A DNA stretch of 64,000 bases from Trebouxia sp. TZW2008 (Eukaryota; Chlorophyta; Trebouxiophyceae; Trebouxiales; Trebouxiaceae), in contig BDIU01000409.1 in assembly GCA_002118135.1 (NCBI GenBank), positions 62,001 to 126,000 on the forward strand. The letters are read 5' to 3'. The position numbers were made by a program, and so were the translations under genes. Positions 1 through 14,800 of the stretch are shown in pieces (position 1 is the first letter of the stretch; the number at the start of each line of letters is the position of its first letter). The notes below the pieces were generated by a model. It ran no database searches, was not told the DNA's origin, and worked only from the letters and a program-made list of their open reading frames with translations.

Positions 1-1428
1 ATCATGGGCAGGGCTATCAGCTGATAAACCCTCCACCCCACTGATTAGCCACCCCATTGAGGCCCTTGATGACTCTGAGTCAGCTGCAGAAACTTCAGGA
101 TCAGCATCTACGTCTCCAACTGGCTCTGTACAGCCACTCACAGCTCACAATCTGGCTGGTACCCCTCAACTGGGTCGGTCTTGTTTGTCTGCCAAGAGCA
201 GTAGTGACAAACACATGGGTGCATCTCAGCATGCCCAGGATCAGCTAGGCAGGCAGTCAAATCCGCAGCCTGTCAATGCTTCAGTGCTGCACGGAAGTGC
301 TACCAGCTCTATTGACTCAGATGCAGTTGTGCTTGACTTTGGGTCTGAATTGGCAACAAGCAACGATGAGCTGATGTCACCAGCTTCCTCTGCAGCATCA
401 TGGCAAAGACGAGGGTCTCAGCAGGGCTGTGACTCATCCCAGGAGCTGTCTCCATGGCCCAGTCTGACTCAGCGCTCTCCAGGCAGTCTTTGGCATAATG
501 CCAACAGCCCTGCCCCTTTCTCAGGCTTTGCTGACAGCCCTGGGTTTGACACAGCAGCAGCAGCACACGGGACTGCCCCTGATGACTTTGCGGACTTGTC
601 AGCGCTCCCTGTGACATCAAGCGGGCAAGAGACATCAACCAGCGCTGACATTGAAGCTGGGGGTTTGCAAGTTGCGGATGCGCACTACACAGCAGCAGCC
701 ATCAGACTGCAAGAAGCAGTCTCACACGCCGTACAGCTGTACACAGGATTGCAAGCTGCATCACAGCAAAGCTCAACCCAGAGCAGTCAGGCAGGACTGA
801 CACATCTGTCACACCTTAAACCTGGCAACCCAGGAGTTCACTTGCAGATGCGTGGAGACAAGACTGCGCTGTTGCCAACTGGCTATGACCACCAGCAATT
901 CAGCAAGCAGCCTTTCAGAAGGGCTGCTGACTCTGCAAATCAAGCTGTTCAGTGGGTGCCTCAGCAGCAGGGTGTTGGTAGCTCAGAAGCTTCTGACAGC
1001 ACAAGAGGTGAACCGTTCTTGTGATGTCAGGCTTGCAGTGGGCCTGACTTGCAGGGCATTGCCTGCTGCTGCCTGTGATGCCGTTACTGCTTTGCAGCTG
1101 AGTCAATGCGCAAAAAGCTAAAGTGAAGCTTACAAGCCGTGCGGAGGGGTTCACTGCTGTCAGCATTCTTTGTATGACGCTCTTGCTGTACAGCAAAATG
1201 ATCCATGAGTAGCATGTACACCCATTGAAGCTAAGCCAAATGTGCTGACCTTTGACAGGAGGAGGAGCAGCAATGAGGGTTCAGCATCCTGCCTCACATC
1301 TGGGTGTACACAATTGCAAACTGGAAGGCGCTGACAGCAGAGCCTTCAGCATGTCCTATCAACAGAAACAGCTGAAGGTCGAGATGGAGACAGCTTTTGA
1401 CATGCTTCAGAAGGCACTCAAGGCGTGA
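1..1428 (+). CDS. 3' end of an unrecognised Ser/Gln-rich protein gene (partial)
   Basis: The frame starting at base 2 is open from the window edge to a donor after base 1007 (phase 1). It rejoins in phase at an acceptor ending at 1258, and the last exon, 1259-1428, ends in TGA. The visible part is about 390 residues. It is rich in Ser, Gln, Ala, Thr and Pro, with scattered acidic patches such as DDFADLSAL and one possible helical stretch (ADAHYTAAAIRLQEAVSHAV). The last exon ends with a short basic/amphipathic tail (QQKQLKVEMETAFDMLQKALKA region). I recognise no domain. Low-complexity tails of this kind are common in algal regulatory proteins, but no function can be assigned. If the intron is not spliced, the frame ends at a TGA at 1022-1024. 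The N-terminus lies outside the window. Confidence 0.6.
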
Positions 1429-2829
1429 CGACTCTTGGTTACACATTTGCATTGACCTGACATTGTACCTGTGGACCCAGCACTGCAGAAACATGCTGCG
1501 TTGCTCAGCTGTATTGTTTCATCCTGAGTACAGCAGACATCTGTTGCAGCAAGCTGCAAGTTTGCCCGGCAACATTTGCAGGAGTCAAGTTGTATATTTG
1601 ATGTGTTTGTGCTCCTGAGCAAATTTCGTTGGGAATCGGGTTGAGAGCTACAAGCACTTATGCATGGCAGCCATCAGAACTGCAAGTGTGATGAGATCAC
1701 TGTAGGTGCGCAGTTTGCAGCTAGTCAGGTGCGTGACCTATGTCTGACTGCCTCCCAATACTGATTTGTCACACCTTGTTCCGTTTTACCAGTAGCGAAG
1801 ATGTTGTTATGCCTTGGTCTGGTAAACCAGTGTTACAAGTGTAATTTGTAGGGTGCAATGCTTGAACAATGATTGCAATCTTTCATGCCCATTGGAGGGC
1901 AAAAGCACAGGTACCTGAAGTTCACTTTGAGTCAGTTGCTGTACCTGTTTGCAAATTGTCATTACTGTCTGTTGACAGTTGACAGACAGACTGTCAGCTT
2001 CTCTTGACTGATGATCTTCACTCATTTGTGCATATGTTTCTGACTCCATTTCCAGGTCATCTTCTGCCAAATTCTGCTCAGCGGGTGACAACAGAGGCCT
2101 CTGTGAACAAAACAGTGCCTAGCACAAGATTCCTTGCCCATGAATGCCTTGCTTGTCCCCATCCTGGTCCTGCATTTGCTGCAGTTATGGCACCAAGGCT
2201 GTTGAAGTTGCGAAGAGTGAGCCCCAGGCTGCGCTGATGAAGCAGCAGCAGCGACAACAACTTGCATGTGTCAATGACATGCAGCTTGAAGAGGAAGACT
2301 GACAATTCGTAGATTGTGTTGAAGCTCCGAAACCCGTGTGCAACACGGTGGGTTGTGCCACTGCAGCGCATTCTCTTGGAGCAAGAGACGCTGTACGACT
2401 TGCAGATATGTCACGTAGCATAGCTGAAGATTGTTGCGCAAGTGCGGCTATCCTGCGTGCACCTCGACATTCAAACCTAGATCAGTCGCGCGCGAAACTG
2501 TGCGTCAAGCCTGGTGCAATCATGTACTTTACCGTCGTGTCCGTTAGCTACTGCGCGGACTCGCGTCGTGAGCAGACATTATCCGCTCGTTCATAGCACT
2601 TTGGATTGAGACATGTCGAACTTCGACTTTCAGGCCTCTCTGGTGCGGACCGTGTACGCCTTTTCGAGCATCTGATGTCTGTTTACCACATGCAAAATCG
2701 ATGTTGCCTGGCCGGCTTGGGGCAGGAGATTCCGTCTCACCTGCATAGACAGACTTGTGAAGCCCGAGCAACCTTGCGCCCTTGCAGGGCCAACGTCGCG
2801 TGGTCCGCGTGAACAACAGAGATCAGCCA
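1429..2829. other. Intergenic region and probable 5' flank of the giant gene
   Basis: About 1.4 kb between the end of the upstream gene and the proposed start of the TRANK1-like gene. Short open frames exist on both strands, but none is supported by splice signals or recognisable protein sequence. The stretch around 2440-2640 has more CG dinucleotides than its surroundings and may hold the promoter or 5' UTR. An ATG at 2613 opens a 20-codon frame (MSNFDFQASLV) that I could not connect to the next exons. Confidence 0.4.
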
Positions 2830-5800
2830 ATGGACAGCAGAGACCGTTTTGGCAACTCCCAGGTAAGCAAGAAGTCTGATCTCTGTCTATCAGCCTGTGT
2901 GCAAGCACACAGTTTTGCAGGCTCCTGTTGAATGCTTCAACTACCTCTTTCTGCATACCTGCCGCTCAATCAAAGACTCTTTCGATGGTCAGAAACATTT
3001 CAGAGCCTGTACCTGCAGTTGTCAAGCTTTGGACATGCTGGAGGAGCGCCTTCGACGACGGTCCATGTACAAGTTGAACACCTGCTCATGCACATTAGGG
3101 ACGAAGTAGGACACCTCAGCATTGATGTAATACAGCAGGAGCTTCACAACTGGTCTCAGGCATACAGCCAGGTCAGTTTCTGACATGTCTGACATGTCAT
3201 ATGACACACATGCTGCAATCATGTACATCTCCGGCCCAGCACGCAGCACACAAAATGTTGTGCTTGCCTGCCTGGTGGTCTCTTGAACACCTGAGTATAC
3301 TTGAATTTTGACATAGCTGAAATTGCTTGTGTGCTAAAATATTTATACAAACTAGTGACATGCTGTTTGTGCATTTTGCAGGAGATGATTGCTGAGCTGG
3401 TGTGGCATTGCGCGTTGATTGGCCCAGAGCTCAAGATCTTCAGGGTAAACAGCAGTGATGTTGATCAGCAGTCGACGCCATGCATTGTTGACTGCCGGCA
3501 AAAGACTCTGTCAAGCTGGCAAAGCACGAGACAAGCCTGAGCCCTAGGCCTGATATGCTTGGAAAAGTTCATGATTACCCTGCCTATCATCGAGAAAAGG
3601 TACCTGCTGCACTGTAGCTTCAACATGTCACAAAGTCACGGCTGCATGCAAATCCTTCTGCATGCACCTAGCAGGGTCATGGGATCTCACTTTCAGGTAG
3701 CAATAGCCGGAGCACACATGCCTGCACCAACCAGTGGCCATTCACTACTATGATCCGCACGCAGCAAGCTCAAAGCACACAAGCATATCGTTTGTGGTGA
3801 TGGCGATACAAACTCTCGCATGCATATGTGATTATCCCGTGTGCACCAAGGTTCCCGTTCCTCACTGCTTGCATCTGCTGTGCAGGCTATTCTTTTGCCC
3901 AATGGCATCTGGCAGGACAGCCTTCACGGTGACTGGACTCAATTGCGGAATTTGGTGCCTGCTGCTCATGGCTGGGTGCTGAATGCCAGCACTCTTCTTC
4001 ATGAGGTCATCAGGCGCTGTGCTGGCCCTGACGTCACTGCCATCATAGATGCAATCATCCAGCAGAATCCAAAAGCTCTCTCGGCCAGGTGCCATATTGC
4101 CAGCCTGTCACTCTAGTTGACACATCCCCTTCAGCATTTGGCCTTCTATCTGTATCGGTCTAGCTAAAATCGCATGCTAGTTAGGCTCAAAAGCCCTGCT
4201 AGGTGCATTATGCAGTGACTTCTGCCATTGCTGATGATCATGCTTCTAACAGATTTCACCTTCTGGTACATCTGCTAGGTGTTTCCGGCCTCAGTCCTAC
4301 CCTGTCCTGCCAAGTTGTCTTGCTTGAGCTGCTGTTGTCATTGTTTGCTGACATTAATACTGCTGAATCTGATGATCTGTTGTTGCTGATATCTGCTGAT
4401 ATTTATGAAGTGGTAATTGTGTTGTCTGCTTTAGCTGCCACATATGGCTTCTGCAGACAGACAACGGCCTTTCTATAACCTCATCTCATACGAATGCCAA
4501 TTGTCTGCTGAGCATCACTCACTGCTTCTGGCAGGATGTGCACGTGCAGCACAGATTAGAATACACATAAGCCCACAGTCCTACAGTTGCAGGCCGCCTG
4601 CAGACAGTTGTGCACTGGCTGCAGGACTAGTCTATACAACAGAGCCAACCCTGCTGAAGTAGCTATGGACTGCTTGAAGCCCCAGGCAATGGTCCTGCAG
4701 CTGGCCCCTGCCAATGTGTCTGCTGTTTGGCAGGATGTGCGCAACCCTGCGCAGTACGTCGAGGTCCTATGCCTCAGCGCTGCACAGGGAGCCTACCCCC
4801 CTCATGCTTTGTCATATTTCCAAAGCCTACACCAGAAGCTGCGCTCGCAAAGGTGAGCTGTCAAGACACCCCTTGCTGCATCTCTACACTTTGAGTATGC
4901 ACACAGTGTTGCCATGCCAAGGTTTTGTCAGTGTGCACGACAATCAGAGCTTCAATCTCCTCATGCTCTGTCATGTTTTCCTATTTCAGAATCTGCACTC
5001 ACCAGAGTGAGCTACAATGATACCCCACCGCTACTTGTTTGCAAATTAGGCGCACATACAGGTCTGACAACATTCATTCATTCAAATTGCGTGCTAAACT
5101 GGCTCAGCAGGCTCAGCTAGGTACATGCCGGAGCAGTCAAATGTCTACAACCATTCTGGTCCTGTGCTCACCTCAACTTCAGAATGCCAATTGCCAATTG
5201 AGTGTACAAGCGTCAAACACACGCCATGTCCCTAGGGGGCATCACCTCTTGGGACCCCACTGCATTTCTGCGTGTCTGCACTTTGGGTGTGTACCAAATT
5301 TTGCCATGCCAAGAGTTCATCAGCAGGCCCGACAATCAGGTTTTTCACATGAGGGATGGACCCAACGCTGAAGCTCCTGAGCCAAATTCTACATCTCATG
5401 CCAGCAAAACACTACAGCGCCAGAAAAAAAGACTGGCTCACAAAGAAAAATCTGTCATGTTATTGCAGATAAAATAAGAATACGTTCTTTTCATTGTTCT
5501 TATCCTTGGCAAATAGGCTTTCAGGATCTGAGTCCTCAGTTGTCCAACTCCTGACCTGTGTTGCTGCCATAAGTGCATGCTCAGCCATGGCATAGAGCAA
5601 TGGAATGCTTGCTGCCATACATCAGTATACTTTGACATGGGGCTGCATTGAAGCATGCGCTGTGTGCTGCAGTGAACAAGTGGCCAAACACCAACAAGCT
5701 TTACGTCAGGAGCAAGAACAGCTCAGGCAGCAGCAGGCAAAGGAGCAGGCAAAGCAGTGAGTCTTGCATGTTCTCGTCCAAATGATTGCTCACCTGTAGA

Positions 5801-8800
5801 GCCCAACTGTCAAGACGCATGATTTCGTTGACATGCTTGAGAACATGACTTGATGACTCAGCACAGGTATCAGCTTTGCACTGAAGTGTTACCTTCCAAC
5901 TCTGCTGTATGCTGTGACAATTTGATGACGCCTCTGCCTTGTTCAGGCTGTTGTGTACTCCTCACTCATTGCACTTGTGCAAACTGACAGCTTTGCATGT
6001 TGCATTTAATTATACCAGCATGAAGTCTCAACTGGCCCTGACACCACAGGCGGGCAAGAAACAGACTCACAGCTCTGCATGCAGCAATCAGATACACCAA
6101 CATTGCAAATTGAACTGTTCCTGACATCACAGGAGGGAGAAAGAAAACCACCTCAAACTGGCAACAGCAGTCTGGGAGAAGTTGCCTGCTTTGCTGTCAG
6201 CCGGGGTTCATGTCAGCGAGCAGCAACAGAATGAGTTGAAGCTGTGGACAAAGGTGTTGGTGCATAAGGACAACATGGATGCTGTGGCAGCTTGTGGTCC
6301 CATATGCGTCATGTATTGTGATGGCATATGCAGCGCCTTGCAAGCAGCTTCTGCCAATAGCAAAACCTTTGCAATGCCTCTCCTGGAGCAGGTTTACAGG
6401 TGAGTATGCATAACGACAATCTGAACGCTGTGGCAGCTCATAGACCCCTACGCGCATATGTACAGTGGTGATACATGCAGCAAGCAGCTGCTGCCCAAGG
6501 CAAGACGTTTTCCATTGCTCATCTCAAGCAGGTCTGCAGGTGAGCCCTGCAGCAGCTAATTGCTTTAGGCACACCATGTCTGACGGAAGTCAACTTCCTA
6601 AACGCTTGACATGCTGTACAGAGGTTGCTGTAGCAGACAACGCATCAGGCTTATAGCTGAAGGCATCTGACATGCAATCAACAGTACGGGCAGTGTTGCA
6701 TATTCCATCACATGCTCATGGAGATTCCTTGTCATGCTCATCATCATCATCATCATCACCACCATGCCTGTACGCGGGGTGTCAAGACCCTGGCAGTGGC
6801 TTACAAAGCCCTGAGCTGCCTCAAAACATTCCCATCCAAAGCCTCCTTGTACTGATCTCTCATGCCGTCTATTTGCATTGTCTCAATCACAACATACACT
6901 GTGCTACCCATCAAACTGCCTGACTGTGCCATCTGTTTGCCCCTGCAGGCAATAAAAGCCTTGCAAGCTTTTAAGTGCCCTGTAACCTTCCATCTCTGGA
7001 GGTCTTGAGCACTCACAACATCTGGGCATGCATGCAGGGAGATCACCTGGAGCAGGCTGCGGAACTGGCAGCAGCTGCAGCCTGTGCACACACATCTGCT
7101 GGAGCAGTGCATCCATCAGGGCCATGTGGGCGTGGTCAAGCTGCTGCTCACCAAGTTCCCACAGCTGCTCAAGAGTTGCCACCGGTATGCTGACTGCCTT
7201 GTGGACTAAAGGAGCTCCTTGGAGTGCTGGCTGTTATGCATTCCAAATCAATGTCTGGCTGTATTTCACTTGTCGTTGGTCACTTCAAAGTCACCCTGTT
7301 GAAGAGGCCATAGGAAATTAAACTTGTAGATGAAGAAAATACGCTTGTTTGCTGCCTATTGAGATTCTGCAACTTGCTCACCTTGCCAGTGCTGTGACCT
7401 TATTGATGTGAATGCAATCAAAATGCTCGCAATGATTTACAAAAGCCTCACTTCTGCTAAGCAAAAGTCTGGGATTTGCTTTACTTAGCAGCCTTGATGC
7501 TTTGATGTCCGGCAGCAGTCTGCGGTTGTGCTGCAGGCCACTGCTTGTTTTGGCAGTCCACGCCCGTCCAGCCTCAATCAGCATGATCACATGTTTGCTC
7601 AAGGACTGTAAGGAGCAGAGGCAGCCAACAGGAATTGATGAACAGGACAAGTCTAGCACTTCTGCACTAGGATACGCGATGCAGTATGGGCTGGATGACA
7701 GTATTGTCCAGCTGGTAAGGATTGAGAGGCACTGGTCTCTGGCCATCTTCACATGGAGGAAGGCCTTATCTGTCTTGTGTTGAAGCAATACTCTGTTGTC
7801 TGCTGGATGCTGGGCCACAACACACACCTGTTGAAGCTGAGGAATACTAGCATCTCCCTTACGCTAAGCTTGTTCTGGACAATCTCCTGTAATACTGCAA
7901 TGCTGCAGAGTGTACTTAGCATAGGACAACTGTTCTGCTTGTGCCACTGATCTGATGACAAATCAACAACGTGCTTGCTGTACTTGACACCTTGCGTGTC
8001 CATGCAGCTCATGAAACGCAGCCGCTTGGACACCAAAATGCAAGTCAGACTGCCAGAAACCAACGATACTGCTGACAGCGCTGCAGACACCAAAGCAGCC
8101 AGCGCAAAAATCAGCCCTAGGCCTGTGTCAGCAGGCAGCAATAGCAAAGCAGGCAAAGCAAGCACTGCCTGGATGACGCCCCTCATGTACGCTGTGGAGC
8201 TCAGGAAACCCAACTGGGTTGCAGACATGGTGGCTGCTGCAGAGCTGTCTTTTGGCATGAACAACAAAGCCAACAAGGGCGCAGCAGCTAAAATGGTGGA
8301 CTGGGTGAATGCGCAGAGTGGTGCCACCAACCCACCTACGGCACTTTTCAGGTGCGCATTGATGAGCAGAGAAGCGCAAGCGTCAAGGCCAGAAGGCATG
8401 GCTCTTGCAGCACATTTCCATTGTGCCCTGCTCAGAAACACCTGTGTCATGTTGACAGCAAGCATTTGCAATGATTGGAGGCGGGAGTCAATTTTCATGT
8501 GAGAACAATGCACCATGCCGTCTTAGTGCTACCCAAGGTGAGGATTTTCTAGCTGTTCAGTCTGATGTCAGATGATGGTCAGGATCAGGGCAGGCGGAGA
8601 CAAAGCACTCATGCCATATGACGGGTGGCACACTGACATTGCTTGGAAAAACACAGCCAGAGTGTACAGCTGCACTGCCTCAGACACGCTGTTCTCTTTT
8701 CACAGGAAATATCATGCCTTTGGTCGATGACACGTGCACATCATTGCAGGGCAGTTGAGCTTGGTGAATTGGAGGCAGCAAGGATACTGATGCAGAAAGG

Positions 8801-11800
8801 CGCTGACCCTTTGAAGTCATGCCATAGATTCCAGGATCAGACCACCCCACTCCACAAAGCCATCCAATTCGGCAATCAGCAGTTTGTGCACTTGTTCACA
8901 GAGGTCTTTGAGCAGGACAGGCGCAAGCAAGCCATGTTACAGACTGCTTGCAACGATGTCACCCCCTTGTTGCAGTGAGTACAACTCCAAAGTGCACTTC
9001 TTGTCACAGCAACATGGTTTGTAAAGCATGGGCTTGGCAAGGACAGCCTTTGAATTGCTGTGCGAGCAAGTTGCTTTTCTGCTTTTAAGAGTGCTCACTG
9101 CATGATGCTTGTTGGCAAGAAGCTGATGCATTCCATGCTCATCATAGCCTCACGTTGATCTTGCAAGCAGCTTCAACACTATGCTGGCGCAGATGCTTAA
9201 GGCAATATCATCCACAGTGCAATTCTAGTTGGCACCTTCCACCAGACTATGCTATGTTTAATCTTCACCTTGTGGCATGCAGAGCTATTCATTGCAAGCA
9301 GTTTGAGATAGCACGGCTGTTGCTGGAAGCTGGTGCTGACCCATTGTACACCTGCCAAGACGGCAATGGCTGGGAGGCCCCGTCGCCCCTGAGCAAAGTC
9401 ATGGATGTCATAACCCCAGGTAGCACAGCGGCAACAGACCTAATGTCAATCTTGTGCAAGCTTTGCAGCAGCTAAACTGCTAGTAGCACCACTGAAGGCA
9501 TGCGCCTTGCCCACAAAGGCAACAGCGTCATTTTTGCCATGAGTGGCTGGCAGTGCACTTCTGGCAAATGCACCTTGCACTTGTGCTTGAACACATCACA
9601 ACCATGGTCAGCATGATTAGATGATTCACATCTTGCTTCAATAAGCTAGCACTTGCTTGCAAGACTGTCAGTGTCACTGGATGGGTGTGATCAAACTCCC
9701 TTCTGTGCATGCTTTTGCAGGAGACACACAGCTTGAAAAGGCTGCACTGAAGTTGATCAAGCAGATGTTGTGGAAGTTGGCAAATCCTAGCACTGGGCAG
9801 ACACAGAATGTCATTGCCAGGACCACCAGTTTAGACAAGGCAAGTCATTTCCTACAGAAGTGCTAGCCTTACCAATGGGTGCTGCTTATGCTGACCAATC
9901 CTCTGACGGATCCTTCCAATTCCAATGTAACTGTTGAGCCTGCTGAGCATGAGCAACTAGAATTTGCTTGTTGCAACCCTCCTTGTGTCTGCTTATGCTC
10001 AGGGTTGCACAGACAACCCCATGTAGCTGCAATGGATCCTGTCACAAGGCAGCGTATGGAATGCATCAGCTCAGCAGCAATTTGCATTCAGGCACAATGC
10101 TGCTCAGCCTGGCTTGCTAGAGTATGATGGCGGCAGGTCGGGATATGTGCCTGCAGCTTCTCACAAGACGTGCTTGGCTAGCAAAGATGTTTTGATGCAT
10201 TGGCTGTATATGCTCAACATGTCTAGAGCACGTACAGCAATGTCTCAAAGTTTTTGTGCCCTAACATCACAATGACCACATTCACCTTGGTGAACAAATC
10301 AAACCTGCCCCTCACTGTTTGCTCAACAAATTCAAACATTGCGTCCAACGCGCACAAAGTCGTTGACCTGTTACAGAGTACCGTCTGCAGCATGAACACT
10401 GTTGCTGGTGAGAGCTGTGTCTGCTGTGCAGCAATATATCAGTGTCCTATCAGGCAAAGTGGACAGTACTTTTGGCAAGACGTCTGCTTGCCAGCTGCAA
10501 GCATGGCCTAAATGCTCACAAAGCCACAGATGTCAAAGTTCCGTTCCAGAAAGTGTCAGTGTAGGCATTGCAATCAGTACTTCTGGCAAGAGGTGTGCCT
10601 GCTGTGCAGCAATATGCAACAAGGGGCCCAGGGCTGCTGCACCAGGCTGTGTCCAGGGGCCTTCTGAGCATTGCTGCCCTGTTCCTGGACAAGGGCTGTG
10701 ACGCCACAGAGTGCATTCCTGATGAACAAGATGACCAGGGACGGGCCACATCAGCTTTGCTGCTACTGACAGAGGCCACGCAGGTCAGATGAATACCAGT
10801 AGTGCTGTCTGCCAAAGCTGAGCATATTTGCACACGCCTGCACAGCAAGTTGACCTTGTGAAGACTGCCTTGGCATTGTCAGCATATTTGGTTGCGCCTG
10901 CTGAGTGCTGCGCTCTCACTTGCTTTTTCATGCACATGATGCAGACATGATTGCTGTGTTCCAAATGCTCCCTTGTTTAGTGTTTGGAGCTGTGAAGTCA
11001 GGACGGGTCATCCGCTCATGTATGATGACCATCTGTGCTCAGGTGTTATCTGAGGGTGAAAATGATGCTGAGCAAGCGGAGGGTCAGCGGAATCCAGTCA
11101 GTGCTGAGGCAGCACAGCAGATGCTCAGTGGCATTCTGGGATCTTGGACACCTGTCAAGACTGCGAAGGCAGCTCACCCAGACATGCGACCAGATGACCA
11201 GCAGACGGTGCTGGATTGGCTGCTGGAGCACAAGGATGCTACCATCACCAAGTTTGCCAAGGTGCGCAGCTTGCTGAAGTTGCTGACAGCACACAACTGC
11301 TGCAAGTCATGAGCTGCGCAGATTGAACTTCATTTTCCATATGTCTTCCCTGACCTTGTTGACCAGTCTGATCTTGATACATAAGTATCTTCAAACCACA
11401 GCAAGCATAATGGTTTGTGAGTGTCCTGTGCATGGACCTATGTCATCTGTGCTCTGTGTCAAGACTGTGTTTTGCAGCCATGGCGAACATGATCAGCAGG
11501 CAAAAGAATGCATCCCTGCAGTCATCCCAGCCGCCCTAGCCTCTTGTACAACAAGATGACGCAAGCTGGAACTACGGCTTTGCTTTATTACATGCCAACC
11601 TTGATGGTGTTGCAAATTCTTCCGCTTTGTGCATTCCAGGGCAAGAAGGAGCAGAGAGAGTTGGTGCAGCGCACCATAGACGCCCGTAACTTCGGCTTGC
11701 TCAGTGTGCTTGTGGGCAAGCTGCAGCTCAGCTGTACAGGCTGCTTCCTGCATGGCATCGTGGGTGAGGCGCCTTTGGAGCTGCTTGTTAGCCTCATGAA

Positions 11801-14800
11801 GGCTGCAGGCAGCCTGAACGCCCGCCACCCTCAATTTAAGACTACACTGGTGCACAAGGTAGACCCATGGCTGCTCTTGGGTGTTGGCATGTCTCTCAGC
11901 ATTTTGACACACAGCTGACCTTACTGTTCCACTCAAGACTGCTCCTCCTGAGGGCATTTGGCATTTGCCTCATGCTGAGGGCAGTATAGTTGCAACCCAC
12001 AGGCTAGACCTCATTGACTTGTGAGCATGAGTCATTGGTGTACGTGTCAATGACATGTCTGTTCTGTTGTGGACCAAAGGCTCACAGCAGCGGAGCAGAC
12101 TTGACCTGTGAAGATGTGCTGCAGGCTGTTGAGGCTGGGCGAGTAGATGTGACACAGAAGCTGATTGACTTCAATGCTGCCTTGCTTGTCCATGATGTCA
12201 ACGGCAGCAACACTCCTCTCCATGTAGCTGTCAAAATCAAGGTGCGGCATGCAAGTGCATTGTCTGACCATGACACACGTGACTTACTCAATCCAGCTTC
12301 ATTGTAACAACATGTAGCTCAAGTTCTCACAACTTGAATTTTCGCGTGCCTTGTACTGCTGCTATCTCTATTGGTACTGAGTGTGAACTGCTAAGTCTTG
12401 CTCGTGAATTGCTAGATCTTGCTTGGTCAAGACTTTTGTTGATTGCTGTTGAAGCTTGTAAAGAGCACTTGCAGCCTGCTGCGCCTGGCACCCAGCAGCA
12501 GGCTGCAAGTGCTTGCCCTGCTGCTGTTGGCAAACCTGCTTCTAATCAATTAATCAGTTACTGCAGGATGAAGAGAAGCGCCATCAGATGACAACGATGC
12601 TGCTCACCCATGCGCCAGCACTGTCAAGGGTAAGCAAATACAGAGCATGAAAGATAACTTACCTGTCAATGCGGCATAACTTGGCTGTTGCACTTGCAAT
12701 TGTTTCCTCTGTAGTAACAAATTCAGTGTCTCAAGCAAAAGCATTATGCAGTCTAGCACTGCTGTCAGGTTTGACTCTGGTTCATAGCAATTCTTATGAT
12801 ATAGCTTATGACGCCTGCAAGCAATGTTGATATTGATGTGTGCAGGAGGTAAACACTCAAGGCAAGAAGCCTCTTGACACAATCAGTCATAAGAAGAAGC
12901 TAAGGGAGTGGTATGAAGTGAGCACCCATCGCATCTGTCCATGCCATTTCCTTTCAAGCTCTCTTGTGTATTGCACGATAGCATCAGCCCTTGCAGGTCT
13001 TGCAAGAGTTTTTGCTCAGTCCCCTGCCTGCTTATAAGCTAAAAAGGCCAAAGCCACATTGAGAGCCCAACCTGTTACTTGCCTCTGCACGTTTTCTCTT
13101 CCTAAGCCTGAAGCGCACCAGGATGAGGAAGTTGTCAGATGCAAGGAATTGGGCAGGCAATTAATGTCAGGCTCAGCCTTGACTTGACAGATTGTGTATG
13201 CCTTGCTGAGCAAGTCAGCAAGTGCCTGAACCCGCCAGCAGTATCTGCTTCCACATTGCGCCTCTGATCCAGTACCTACCGCAAGACCGCAGCGTTGTGG
13301 TCACAAAGCAAAGTTTGCTTGTGCATTTTAAACATGTCTGTTATCACCATGTCTGCCTTACATGTCCAGGTGAGCGGGCTCAGAACAGCTTCTGACAGGC
13401 TTGCATGGAGGCAGTTGTTTGCGCACGTACTTACCTAGTTTCAAAGCCTGCCTGGGAAGCATTTGTATTCGCAATAATAATCATCAACATGCAGGGGCTT
13501 GAGCAGGGAGTGAGGGCTGCAGCGCAGAAGAAGAGCGCTGCTGACAAGAAACAAGAGGCTGGCGAGGAATCTGATCATTCCCTTTCTGATGGTAAGCATA
13601 CCAAAGCAGGTGCACAAAGGTCATTTTTTGGAGAGTGGCAACCCTGATGGTACATCAGCACATGCTGCAGCGCTGGTGCTGCAGGCTGCTGAATCTGGAA
13701 TGACACCAATGCCCTTGGCGTATAGACTGATGCATGTGTGCTTCCTGGTTTAGGAGCTGCAACAGTGCGCATGCTCTAATGCACAAGGGTATGCGTGTCT
13801 GGAAAATGTACTAGTTGCATGCTCTGAGCGTTGCCTTTGACCCTGCTATGTCCCGCATGATCATTGCGCTCTTGACTGACAACCTCTGGATTTTGGCCGT
13901 TGGTTTAGGCTGTGACTTCAGCTTGCTGCTGTATGCTAACAAGGGGTTGTCCATGCAGAGGAGGTGGGAACAGCTGAGAATCTGCTGCTGATCAAGCCTG
14001 ATGAGCCGATAGAGAAGCGGCAGCGGCGCATCAAGCAGCTGATGGAGGACATGCCTGCCACCCTCAAGGCAGCAGAGGAAGCTGAGCTGGCAGCTGCTGC
14101 AGCTGCAAAAGCAAGCCAGGCAGAGCTGCCTTCACCTGAGAAGGTGCTGAAAGTGGTACATGTGACATGTGCCAGCATGACACTAGATGTACGTGGTCCT
14201 GTGCAAGCATCAAGGTGCTGATCACTGTGATTCAGCAAGCTGATATTTTCAGCACAAAGCCACTTCCACATGACCATTCATACCATGCAAGCAACAGGCA
14301 AAGACTGGAATGGAGACAGGTCAGATTATTTGCCGCAGGTGCCGTCCCAGCTGCCTGAAAAGGACATTTTGGAAGGGCCACAGGCTACAACAGCCTAAAC
14401 ACCACAAGTTCGAGCACAATCTACCTTTCAGATAATTTATTCATTAGAGTCTCCCATTTTGCAGGCAAACAGGGTGACGGACTACAATGGAGACAGGCCA
14501 AATTACTTGCCGCAACTGCCTGATGAGCTGCCTGAAAAGGACATTCTGGAAGGACCACAGGCTGCAGTAGCCGCTGAGCCTGTGCAAACAGAGGATGAGT
14601 TAATAGACAGCCTCATAGGCTTGCCTTGGGAGTTCATTATCAACAAGGACGCTCGCCAGGAGTGGGCCAGGATGGGCCACAAGTTCAGGTCAGCCTACCC
14701 GCGCTTTGCACATCATATGTCCTTACTGTGGCGCCTGGAACGAGCTAGCCTGGCAAGACAGGAAATCTGACATCTAGCATGTGTGATGACTATTGCCACC

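Larger units (their letters stand above)
2830..6399 (+). other. TRANK1-like gene, exons 1-7: N-terminal helical region and coiled coil
   Basis: Exons: 2830-2862, 3004-3171, 3382-3444, 3886-4088, 4625-4852, 5673-5756, 6133-6399. The first exon is 11 codons starting in the context gccaATGg, and it joins exon 2 in phase 0. Exon 3 (IAELVWHCALIGPELKIF) and exon 4 (long amphipathic helices) look like ordinary coding sequence. Exon 6 is a Gln/Glu-rich coiled coil (EQEQLRQQQAKEQ). Introns 3444-3886, 4088-4625, 4852-5673 and 5756-6133 hold no recognised gene. Two copies of the dispersed repeat lie at 4171-4206 and 5070-5120. Confidence 0.65.

Noticed and set aside
2613..2675. ATG at 2613 as the start of the giant gene
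   Set aside because: The frame closes after 20 codons with no donor that joins exon 2 in phase, whereas ATG 2830 joins exon 2 directly through a GTAAGC donor. It could still be an upstream open frame.
7749..8516. 255-codon open frame on the minus strand
   Set aside because: It is antisense to TRANK1-like exon 10, which has ankyrin sequence, matching phases and splice sites on the plus strand. The minus frame shows no motif.
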